A stretch of DNA of 64,000 nucleotides. It comes from CAJBLF01 sp041675025 (GTDB taxonomy: Bacteria > Patescibacteriota > Gracilibacteria > Absconditabacterales > Absconditicoccaceae). The position numbers were made by a program, and so were the translations under genes. The notes under the pieces were generated by a model. The model was not told the origin of the DNA, made no database searches, and saw nothing but the letters and a program-made list of their open reading frames with translations. Below are positions 52,574 to 60,926 of this stretch, one piece after another. Within the stretch, counting starts at the first letter, position 1; each line of letters opens with the position of its first letter. The stretch is taken from positions 1 through 64,000 of the forward strand of contig JBAYUS010000001.1 in NCBI GenBank assembly GCA_041675025.1, in the 5' to 3' direction.

Positions 52574-53215
52574 ATGCGTAAGAAATCTTGATTCACCTTT
52601 ATAGAAGTGATAATCGCTATCACTGTTTTTGCTATTGGTGTACTTGCAGTATTACGTTTGATTACTCAGAACTTAGTTACTTTGGATATCACGCAAATGC
52701 GTACCAATGCTACCTTCTTGGCCAAAGAATGAATTGAACTTGTCTATAATATGAGAGATTCAAATATCTCTAAATGATTGGCATGGAATTGTATATTGAA
52801 AAAGGATTTTGCTACAGGAAACCGAAATGAAATAGATCCGGAAACTGTTTGTGGATCAAATTTTTCATCATGAAGTGAAACAAATAAAATCCTTCAAATA
52901 TCTTTTGATCGTGAATGATATACATACACACGTATGCTTGATGCAGGGACGGATTTTAATGAACTTTTTACAGGAAATATATTGTACTATACTAGCTGAG
53001 ATGTATGATGACGCCAGATTTTCCGGTATTCTTCTTATCCTGCAGAAGGAAGTATTCTTTCGTTTTTTTCAAGATATATTGTGTTTACCGGTGTCCGTGA
53101 ATGAGAAAATATATTGCCACGTGATAGTATCCTAAAAGTCGAATCACATGTCCTTTACAATAAATGAAGTAAAACGTGAGAAGTCGTCCTAGAAAGTTTT
53201 ATTTGAAATTATTAG
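52574..53215 (+). CDS. Minor prepilin (PilV-like), 213 aa
   Basis: Begins MRKKSGFTFIEVIIAITVFA; the -1 glycine of the peptidase site is TGA-encoded, so its processing depends on the recoding. Glu at +5 is present. The head domain holds FATGNRNEIDPETVCGSNFS, DVGGRQIFRYSSYPAEGS. At least nine TGA-Gly codons. Spaced 25 bp after the first pilin gene and overlapping by a few bases with the next. Confidence 0.85.
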
Positions 53216-53218
53216 TCT

Positions 53219-53839
53219 ATGAAAATAAGAAAGGCATTTACGCTTTTGGAGTTAATCATCGTGATGGCAATTCTCGGTATCCTTTTCGTATTGCTTCTTA
53301 GAACGTATAATCGGATTGGAACTATGGTATTTCGTGTACAACAGGAGAAAGAAGTCGCTCAGGAAATATTACAAATCTCTCAACTCATCCAAAATTATTC
53401 TGATAGAAATACTATTGATTACGTAGAATACTGAAGCGATGATTTAGTCGCCAAACAATGAATCGCCGATATTTTGTACTTGAGTGGACAGGATGGTAAA
53501 ATAAGTTTTTTTGCTCGTGGTACCTGTGTAGATCCTGCGGTTGAATATAGTCTTACGGGTGTTGTTGAATGATCGTGATGTTCACTCTATATGATGACCA
53601 AAGATAAAACGATAGAACTTATTAATACCAAAAAAATAGCTATCAGTGATGTAGTTTTTAAAATTATTCCCTTTGCATCAGAACAACAATATTTAGCTTC
53701 TGATTCATTGTGTACGGAATGAGATTATCTTCACTGTTTAAATGCTCCTGGATTTCGAATGATATTTAAAGCATATAGTACCAACTATGGAAGACAGTGG
53801 GCAACTCATGTAACGGTTCCCTTCCAACAATTCTTTTAA
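53219..53839 (+). CDS. Prepilin-like protein, 206 aa
   Basis: Begins MKIRKAFTLLELIIVMAILG, a prepilin leader with Ala at -1 and Glu at +5. The head has TCVDPAVEYSLTG, CSLYMMTKDKTIELINTKK and LCTEGDYLHCLNAPGFRMIF, with four Cys that could form two disulphides. Five TGA-Gly codons. Starts 3 bp after the TAG of the minor prepilin, so translation is coupled. Confidence 0.85.
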
Positions 53840-53854
53840 TTCTCATTTGCTTGT

Positions 53855-54781
53855 ATGCATAAACGTGGAAATATCAGCATTCTCGTTATCTTCGTACTAT
53901 TGGCTTCATCGCTCCTAGGGATTTTGTCGATGAATTTTGTCCAGCAAATGATGAAACAATCAGCAGTCGTAAATTCCTACTATAAATCATATTATCTTTC
54001 CAAAGCATGAGTAGAACTTTGATTGGCTACGATAAAACATCGTGGTATCGGATTTGAGTATTCAGTCAATACGTGAGATAAAATCGTTCGTGAAAACTTT
54101 TTTTCTGGATTTAATTATTCTTTATCTACTACTATCTCTGGTACTGCTTCATTACTTTCCAAAAAGTTTTGGCAGGGTAGTGGATGTGAAGATTTTCCTT
54201 ATGTTCTCAGTGGTGGTGAGTCATTGATTCTTCCGCTCTTTAGAGATAAAACTCCATGAACCATGGCAGATTTATTTACTACAGGAATTGTACTTGAAAA
54301 TGTTGCAAATATATTCAAAAATAATCAAATACAATTTACTACGGAATTTGATTGAGAAGCTACGTTTTGAATACTTATCCTTTCTGGTGAAAATCTTTCT
54401 CAGAATGGTTTATTTTTCAAAAAATGAACATTGAAATGATTATCCACCTTTAAGGATGAATTTGAGACCTACTTACAAACTATAGATAGCATGCAATATC
54501 CTTTGGAATCTCAACTAAAAAATGAGTATCATAAACCATGGCTCATCAACAATGGATTTAAAATGTTCTTGTTAGTATCAAATAGTTCAAATACATCAGA
54601 ATCTTTTTGTGTGAAAATAAATCCTGCGGATCCTGTAATACCATGACAGATAGATATCCTTCCTACTGATGCTTTCTTTATCCAAAGTCAGGCTTCATTT
54701 GGAAATCAAAATGCAGTTTTGGATGCTTCGTACACACAACCAGTTCCTGGATTCTTATTTAATACTTATAGCACTCAATAA
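53855..54781 (+). CDS. PilX-like pilin-related protein, 308 aa
   Basis: Begins MHKRGNISILVIFVLLASSL: class III-like signal with Gly followed by a hydrophobic helix but no Glu at +5, as in PilX/GspK-type minor pilins. The head is large (about 270 residues), with few Cys. About ten TGA-Gly codons. Ends at TAA followed by a strong terminator, which closes the pilin cluster. GspK-type pilins cap the pilus tip, a role I only infer. Confidence 0.7.
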
Positions 54782-54802
54782 AAAAATATAATTTCTACAT
54801 AC

Positions 54803-54836
54803 AAAAATACTCTTCGCCTATTGCGAAGAGTATTTT
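54803..54836. terminator. Terminator after the pilin cluster
   Basis: AAAATACTCTTCGCCTATTG / CGAAGAGTATTTTCTTT: 12-bp stem (AAAATACTCTTCG/CGAAGAGTATTTT) with T run; effective in both directions. Confidence 0.9.
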
Positions 54837-54859
54837 CTTTATTATGTAAGTCCTATGTA

Positions 54860-55423
54860 TTATAGTTTTCCCATTAAATCTTCCATCTTTCCAGCTTGTT
54901 CTGATTTAGCTTTTTGAGATAGTTCATCTCTATCAATAGTTGATCTTACTGCGTCCCATCTTTTGAGTCTCATTTCTCTCTCTTGATCAATAGTATTTTT
55001 TTCGTTTTCATCTTCAGCTTTCAAAGCATGAAGATTCATCTGTTCTTCTATGTAAATTTCGTATAGTCTGAGGATTTGAAATGATCGTAATTCAGAAACT
55101 GTCTTTACTACACTTTGTTCTCCACTTTTTACTGCTATATATAATTCTTTTTCTTCTTTGTTTGTTTCTTTTTTGAGTTCGTAATCACTACTAAATGATC
55201 CGATAACTAATTGTTCCAAGAGATCTCGATCGAAGTCATTTTTGAGTTCTTCAGGAGTTTCATACGGAAGTGCTTCAAATTTTATAAGATATTCTGTGTA
55301 CCAAATCTGGTCTTTGATATCTCCTTGGATAGGACCAAATAAAGTTTCGTATTTTTCTACGATTTGTTTTTTTTCAGGTTTTTCTCTGAGTTCTTCTACA
55401 AATGCTTGAAAATCAAATAGCAT
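54860..55423 (-). CDS. Hypothetical acidic helical protein, 187 aa
   Basis: Begins MLFDFQAFVEELREKPEKKQ; continuous charged helix pattern, C-terminus DRDELSQKAKSEQAGKMEDL. No TGA, no membrane helix. Stands alone between the pilin terminator and a dispersed repeat. No family recognised. Confidence 0.75.
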   Translation of the reverse strand: MLFDFQAFVEELREKPEKKQIVEKYETLFGPIQGDIKDQIWYTEYLIKFEALPYETPEELKNDFDRDLLEQLVIGSFSSDYELKKETNKEEKELYIAVKSGEQSVVKTVSELRSFQILRLYEIYIEEQMNLHALKAEDENEKNTIDQEREMRLKRWDAVRSTIDRDELSQKAKSEQAGKMEDLMGKL

Positions 55424-55524
55424 TTTTTTATAGATAAATAGTAAAAATTGGTCTTTACTTGCTGAGAGTTTAATTATCTAATGTATTATTTCAATATTAA
55501 ATTAAAATGCTTTACTAATTTTTA

Positions 55525-55735
55525 ATTTCCTTCGGAGACAGACTTTTGGCATCACCCCAAAAGTCTGCAAAAACTCTAGCCAGATACAGAACTCAGTATG
55601 AATATTTCAAATACATATAACCTACCAACTCACCTCAAACCCCACTGTGTGGGTCCCCATTTCGGTTCGTTTTATTTTGTTACTTCATTTATATTTAGAT
55701 TACTATCTCGTGGCATGTATCTGGCGTTAGTCCTT
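55525..55735. repeat. Dispersed intergenic repeat A, copy 3
   Basis: CCTTCGGAGACAGACTTTTG with hairpin partner CAAAAGTCTG, ACTCTAGCCAGATACAGAAC, CAACTCACCTCAAACCCCAC, GGGTCCCCATTTCGGTTCGT, TTACTATCTCGTGGCATGTA and TATCTGGCGTTAG. Long stretches match the copy at 12904-13140 and the ends match 20330-20590. Non-coding. Confidence 0.75.
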
Positions 55736-55741
55736 TAGTAA

Positions 55742-56944
55742 TTATCTTATATATCAATTCAAGAATTCTTTTCGTGGCATAGTTTTTTTACCTTCGGGTT
55801 TAAGCTGGATATCAATTATCGCAGGATGTAGTGCTTTTCATTGGAATAAAGAGAGTTCGTCATTGCTATTATATAATGGATCACTGAGTTTAAGTTCTTC
55901 TATGATGACTCTTTTGTCATTCAACATAAAATAGATTTTCGGCCAAAGGTAGAATGCACGATATTTGTTATAAATCGTTTCGATGGAATCTTTCCGTGGG
56001 TCAATTAGTCAGGATTCTTTTTCTATTTTTTTACAATAATTTGCTTTATTTTCTTGTTGTTTTACTTCTCAGAGAAGTTTTTTACCGTATTTTCGTAGGG
56101 TCTCATTCAAAAATTTTGGTCCAATTTTTTTCATCTCATCAATCAGATCCTTTGTCGTCCAGTTGAATGGTATCGTGAATCTGAGGATATCAATCATATC
56201 TCCGGTGTCCATCGTTGCATCCATTTTCATGATGGTAATTCCGGTTTCTTTATCGTTATGTAATAGTGTAGATTGGATAGGTGAAGCGCCACGATATTTC
56301 GGCAATAATGATCCATGAATATTGATTGGAGCAACTCTTGGAATATCGAGAATCGCTTGCGGGATAATCTTTCCATATGCAATGACAACTAATAAATCTG
56401 GATTCTTTTCTTTCAATCGCTGTGCGAATTCACGTCCTTCTTCGGATTTTTCGGGATTCAATTTCGTCGGAGTTTTAATGAATTCAGAATTTAGAATTCA
56501 GAATTTAGAATTATTTAAATTATTTGCTGTCTTTTTAATGATATTTTCTCACATTTCCATTCATCTTCCTGATGGTTTATCACATTGAGTTACAACTCAT
56601 ATCACTTCAAATCTTTTATCATGCGCTAGGTGTTTGAGAAAGGGTACGCCGATAGGTGCCGAAGAGACAAAGACTACGCGATAATGTTCAGGATCGTATG
56701 TTTTGTGCATACTTGCGGTACAGTGTAAAACCCTATCTGTAGCATAAAAAATTCCAGGCCAAAATCCATATCTTTTGAATACTCAAATACTGTATTGACT
56801 ACAATGTGGCTCATGTGAACAAATTCTTCCTTTTAGCCAAAAAGATGGTAATCACTTGTCTGGTGAGAGCGTATATTGGTATATTTTAATAGCTCGAATC
56901 ATTGGTTTAGCCAATATTTTGTTGATTTTTTTTAGAAAAGCCAT
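55742..56944 (-). CDS. fmt: YidD-Fmt fusion: membrane-insertion factor domain plus methionyl-tRNA formyltransferase, 400 aa
   Basis: Residues 1-85 are a YidD domain: amphipathic MIRAIKIYQYTLSPDKGL, then the C-x6-C pattern CSHEPHCSQYSIGVFKRYG and RVLHCTASMHKTYDPEH. From about residue 88 (YRVVFVSSAPIGVPFLKHLA) it is Fmt, with the folate/catalytic PINIHGSLLPKYRGASPIQ (N-x-H) and MDATMDTGDM (Asp), plus a short C-terminal domain. One frame from ATG 56944 to TAA. Fmt formylates initiator Met-tRNA; YidD aids YidC insertion. Seven or more TGA-Gly codons. An internal Fmt start (ATG in ASMHKTYD) cannot be excluded. Confidence 0.9.
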
Positions 56945-57101
56945 TGTTGAAATAGTATATAAACGGTTGTTAGTGTAATTACTTGATATAAAATTACAAA
57001 GAATTTTTCTCATCTTTTTTAGTTTGAATTCAAACTACTAAACGATAAAATAACTGTGCAATAAAATTGCTATTTTTTGATGTCTATTATTATTTACTCT
57101 T

Positions 57102-58097
57102 ATGATTCAAAACATCTTTTTATTTACAGGGCAGGAGACCTATCTTCTGGATAAAGAACTCTTTAGACGAAAGGAGTGATTTTTGCAAAAATTCTGACCA
57201 GATAGTATCTTTTCATTTAGTTTAGATAATTTAGATATAGAACAAATCAAACAAGCAATATATAGTAGTGGATTGTTTACTACAAAAAAACTTATTATCA
57301 TTAATTGATTGCCATTGGATGCTGCTACCAAGTTATGAGAAGATAAATCAGAACAGTTACAGACTTTTGTCGATGGATTACTTAAGTCCAAAGGAAAAAT
57401 TCCTGAAGATTCTTTGTTGGTATTTATTGCCTCTACTCCTGATAAAAGATTGAGATTATATAAATTTTTGGAAAAAAATACGATTGTCAAAGAATTTAAA
57501 CAACTCAAAAATAGTGATTTAGAAAAATTTATAAAAAACGAACTGACAGATTGTGATATAGATCATACAACAATTCAATATCTCATTACCAAGGTGGGAT
57601 CTGATTTATATCGTATTTGGTCTTAATGTGATAAACTTAAAATACGAACTCAAATCAAACAACAGAAAAAAATAGATGAAACTATGATTGATCTTGTTGT
57701 ATATGGTCATGTAGAAACTAATTCTTTCACTTTACTTAAGACATTGTTTTCTGATAAAATAAAGGCGATTCAAATTTTAGAAAAAATACAAGATTGATGA
57801 GCTGATCGAAATCAGTTTGCTGGGATGCTTTATCGAGCTTTAAAGCTCTATCTCTTTATGATAGATTTGGATGAAGTTGGACTCAAAGATAGTAGAGATA
57901 TTGCTTCATTTCTCAAAATGAATCCCTATCAGGTCAAAACTGAATATGCAAATATTTGAGTCTTAAAGACAAATAAACAAAATATAGAAAAATTTTACAT
58001 CTGACTTGTAAAGCTTGATATTGGCATCAAATCATGAAAATATCCAAATACGCATTTCCGGCTTGGCACCAAAAAATTGGTTAATGAATTAGTATAA
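57102..58097 (+). pseudogene. holA: DNA polymerase III delta subunit HolA, interrupted by an in-frame TAA
   Basis: Clamp-loader delta subunit. Residues 1-174: FLFTGQETYLLDKELFRRKE, SLDNLDIEQIKQAIYSSGLF, KLIIINGLPLDAA and DSLLVFIASTPDKRLRLYKF, as in HolA. Codon 175 is TAA (57624-57626), after DLYRIWS; the same frame then continues CDKLKIRTQIKQQKKIDETM to NTHFRLGTKKLVNELV and TAA at 58095, covering HolA domain III. Both halves are homologous and colinear. holA is essential, so either a sequencing error (G or C to T), or a real split gene. Seven TGA-Gly codons. Confidence 0.85.
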
Positions 58098-58119
58098 TAT
58101 TTTAGCTCTATGTGTATGT

Positions 58120-58716
58120 ATGAAGAAAATATTTTTGATAACGATACTTATGTTTTTATCGGTTTGAATGGTCAGTGCGGATCAGTCCAATTGAATGTTT
58201 TGTTTAATCAAAAAAGATCAGGTAACTATTTCACTCAAACAAACTCAAGGATATTATAAATGCAAAGACACTATAGTTTCCCTAGAACAATTGATTATCA
58301 ATACTGCAAAGGATCTCATGAAAATACAGACATATATTAATAATAGTCGTGATGTAGAATATCGAAAAACTATTAAGATAGAAAAAAAGGCATTATTGGA
58401 CAAATTACAATCTTTGAGGCTTACTATTCTTGCCAATATGAAGACCTTTCAATCAAATCTTCTTATAAAATCTGTACAATATTTTATTATAAAAGTTACT
58501 CCGTATAAAATCAGTCTTCAGAAATCGTTAGTGAAAATAGATATCCTTGCTGCTAGTGGCTTTGTAACTCCTTCACTTAATTCTTATGCTGTATTGCTCA
58601 AAGCACAGGTGACTGTTATAGAAAAGTTAAGTAAGGTTATCACTCAAACAGAACTTAATGATTTGCTTGCAAAATATGTTTATCTCAAAAAAGAAATACA
58701 ATGAAAATATGAATAA
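58120..58716 (+). CDS. Secreted helical protein, 198 aa
   Basis: Signal peptide MKKIFLITILMFLSVGMVSA with a TGA-Gly inside; mature protein begins DQSNGMFCLIKKDQVT and is mostly long helices (LEQLIINTAKDLMKIQTYIN, KKALLDKLQSLRLTILANMK). Ends IQGKYE with TAA. Overlaps the glutamate-racemase-like gene by 16 bp. No family recognised. Confidence 0.75.
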
Positions 58717-59510
58717 TAACTTCAGGATCTGAAAACTTAACGTTATTCAATTTCCTCTCTAAATATGATCATGATTATGTCGTGTATTATGATTTTTTCC
58801 ATTGGCCATATGGTGATAAAACCTTTGATCAATCATTAGTCTGTATAGAAAAAGGTATTGATTACTTGGTAAAACAGGGCATAGAAACTATTATCGTTCC
58901 ACCAGTATATGAGTTAGCTTTATTAGAAAAAAAAAATAAAGCACCTATTCTTCCTTTGTTTAGAACTTATGTGCTTGAAAATTGTTTTGCACATTCACTT
59001 GTGGGTAAATTAGGTCTCTTTTGAGATTTTGCTGATATAACACAAGCTCAAATTTTAATAAAAAAATTAGAAAAAACATATACTCTTACTGATAATCAAA
59101 AATCTATCAAAAAATTTCATTCTCCATTTGTTTATCGAACAAAAGAAACTCCGCTTTGGAAGTATTATCTTACAAGTCTTTCGTATTCCAATTTCCTTGT
59201 AAATAAAATTGTAAAATTTGATCTGAGATATTTCAAAGATGCAATGGTTGATACTCTTATTCCTTTAAATTACTGATATTTTCATTATCAAACTACGATT
59301 TCCAAATATTTAAACTTTAAAAAAATAAGATTTCATACACTCAAGAAAGTCGAAGATACATTTGTTTCATTTAAACTTAAAGAATCAAAAACTTATTCTG
59401 TGAAAGTAGCCTACACTTGAAATTGTGACTTCTTATGCAGAGAAAAGAGACTTATGTGGTTGTTACAGAAGGGTAAAAGTACGAAGGTCGAATTTGAAAA
59501 AATAATTTAA
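58701..59510 (+). CDS. Glutamate/aspartate racemase-like protein lacking expected cysteines, 269 aa
   Basis: N-terminus MKIGIITSGSENLTLFNFLS and YYDFFHWPYGDKTFDQSLVC parallel MurI (SGxGGLTV; PYGxKS). The first catalytic Cys motif (CNTAS) should follow; here IETIIVPPVYELALL has no Cys at that place, and the second (GCTHYP) is replaced by LNYGYFHYQ. Racemase activity therefore looks lost or changed. Several TGA-Gly codons. Followed by a terminator. A real D-glutamate supply would need another gene. Confidence 0.5.
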
Positions 59511-59515
59511 TAATA

Positions 59516-59546
59516 AAAAAAACTCTGCCTAGGCAGAGTTTTTCTG
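59516..59546. terminator. Bidirectional terminator
   Basis: AAAAAACTCTGCCTAGGCAG then AGTTTTT: AACTCTGCC/GGCAGAGTT with flanking A and T runs, between convergent genes. Confidence 0.9.
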
Positions 59547-59562
59547 TACTCAGTAAAATTTA

Positions 59563-59910
59563 TTATCTTCTTTTTACAGCAGCTCGTCCTACTAATTTTT
59601 TAGGAGCTTTTTTTACTACTTTTTTAGCTTTTTTAGCTTTCTTAGCTTTTTTAGGAGCCTTTTTCTTAGCAACTTTTTTTACTTTTTTCTTAGCAACTTT
59701 TTTCTTAGCTACTTTCTTAGCTTTTTTAGGAGCCTTTTTCTTAGCTACTTTTTTTACAGCTTTCTTAGCTACTTTCTTAGCTTTCTTAGCTACTTTTTTT
59801 ACAGCTTTCTTAGCTACTTTCTTAACTTTCTTAGCAACTTTTTTTACAGCTTTCTTAACAACTTTTTTTACTGTTTTCTTAGTAACTTTTTTTACAGCTT
59901 TTTTAGCCAT
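59563..59910 (-). CDS. Histone H1-like Lys/Ala/Val-rich protein, 115 aa
   Basis: Almost entirely KK[AV]-type repeats: MAKKAVKKVTKKTVKKVVKK and so on, about half Lys, ending VKKAPKKLVGRAAVKRR. This is the composition of bacterial H1-like HC1/HC2 proteins that compact DNA. The gene is built of short near-repeats (AAAAAAGTAGCTAAGAAA types), so replication slippage may vary its length. Probably a nucleoid protein; not provable from composition alone. Confidence 0.8.
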   Translation of the reverse strand: MAKKAVKKVTKKTVKKVVKKAVKKVAKKVKKVAKKAVKKVAKKAKKVAKKAVKKVAKKKAPKKAKKVAKKKVAKKKVKKVAKKKAPKKAKKAKKAKKVVKKAPKKLVGRAAVKRR

Positions 59911-60317
59911 TTGTGAGTAATAATAAAAGATAAAAAGAGATATAACATATAAGTTCTATGCTATTTATATATAAATGCAAGAGAAAAATAAAAAAAGAGA
60001 GATAATTTTATCTCTCAATGTTTGTAGGTTATACCTATGTTATTTCTTTCTGCGTGTTCCGTTTTTATGAACAATGTTTTTTTTGTAAAAATTTTTTTGA
60101 TTTTTTTCATCTTTTTTTTGTTTTTTTTAATTATTGTTTTATATAAATCAAAATTAAATTTTGGTATTATTACGCCCATGTTTAGTAATCCTATGATTAC
60201 TGCGTTCTTCAAATTAGTTAAATTTTTCATATGCATTTTTTTTATTATCAATATTTATAATTATTTTTTTCTTTTATTTTAAATATTGATTAGGCTCCGG
60301 AATACCGGAGCCTATGG
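59911..60317. other. Low-complexity region between H1-like gene and 146-aa gene
   Basis: Very AT-rich. A minus-strand reading frame 60015-60251 (MHMKNLTNLKNAVIIGLLNM, then Lys-rich, ending NNIGITYKH) might be a small gene, but its only nearby end is TGA at 60015, which codes Gly here, so it would run on to TAG at 59961 through a terminator-like hairpin (GAGAGATAAAATTATCTCTC then T7, 59992-60016). I cannot call it a gene with confidence. It might be a small RNA gene with that terminator. Confidence 0.35.
60292..60316 (-). terminator. Strong GC-rich hairpin after the 146-aa gene
   Basis: TAGGCTCCGGAATACCGGAG then CCTA: 10-bp perfect stem, directly after the TAA of the minus-strand gene; followed by a weak T tract. 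Confidence 0.7.
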
Positions 60318-60758
60318 TTAATACAACATAATTTTTTCTGTAAGAAATCTTATTTCCTTGTGTTGTTGTTTTAATTTGTAAAGAAATACAATTTCTTTTT
60401 TGTTTTTTTTTGGTCTAATGAATTTTTTAATTTGTTTCGCGATTCTACCAGCTATAGCTCTTAATGATCTAAATAATCCGCTGCTAAAATTTTGAAGTTC
60501 GCGTTTAAGTGTTCCGTATTGGTTCTGTTCTTCATTGAATCCCATGAGTTTTTGCATAATCCAGTATGAAAATGCTTTCAAAATATCATTTTCTTTTTCT
60601 GGATTTTTTTGTAAAAAACTTTCAAGTTCTCGTGGCTGGTTGTAAAACCAGTTGTTTACGATTCTTTCTTCTGGTTGCAAAAGCAATGCAATTGCTGTTG
60701 GACGTCCGATAGCTAAGATACGTTGTTGGTCTGTGTATACCACTCTGATAGTTTTCAT
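60318..60758 (-). CDS. Hypothetical protein, 146 aa
   Basis: Begins MKTIRVVYTDQQRILAIGRP; charged and helical, with a basic C-terminal half (GRIAKQIKKFIRPKKNKKEI, FLYKLKQQHKEIRFLTEKIM). No TGA, no membrane segment; high pI suggests nucleic-acid binding. Divergent from secA. No family recognised. Confidence 0.7.
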   Translation of the reverse strand: MKTIRVVYTDQQRILAIGRPTAIALLLQPEERIVNNWFYNQPRELESFLQKNPEKENDILKAFSYWIMQKLMGFNEEQNQYGTLKRELQNFSSGLFRSLRAIAGRIAKQIKKFIRPKKNKKEIVFLYKLKQQHKEIRFLTEKIMLY

Positions 60759-60849
60759 CTTTTTTTGTTTTTTTATTTAATTACTTATACATATATTCAA
60801 ATAAAAGTCAAGTAAAGTAAATTGCAAGTTTTTTTCTGGTTTTTTTCCA

Positions 60850-60877
60850 TTGTTTTAGCTTCTAAAATTTATAGTAT
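60850..60877 (+). promoter_or_regulatory. Probable secA promoter
   Basis: TTGTTT (60850-60855) and TAGTAT (60872-60877) spaced 16 bp, or TATAGT two bases later, about 50 bp before the ATG. Confidence 0.5.
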
Positions 60878-60926
60878 AGTTTTACTGTTCGCTACGGCGA
60901 ATTTATTTTAGTAATTTCAAAAAAAG

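Noticed and set aside
60037..60282. 81-aa plus-strand Phe/Ile-rich frame
   Set aside because: Low-complexity product of T-rich DNA with no start context.
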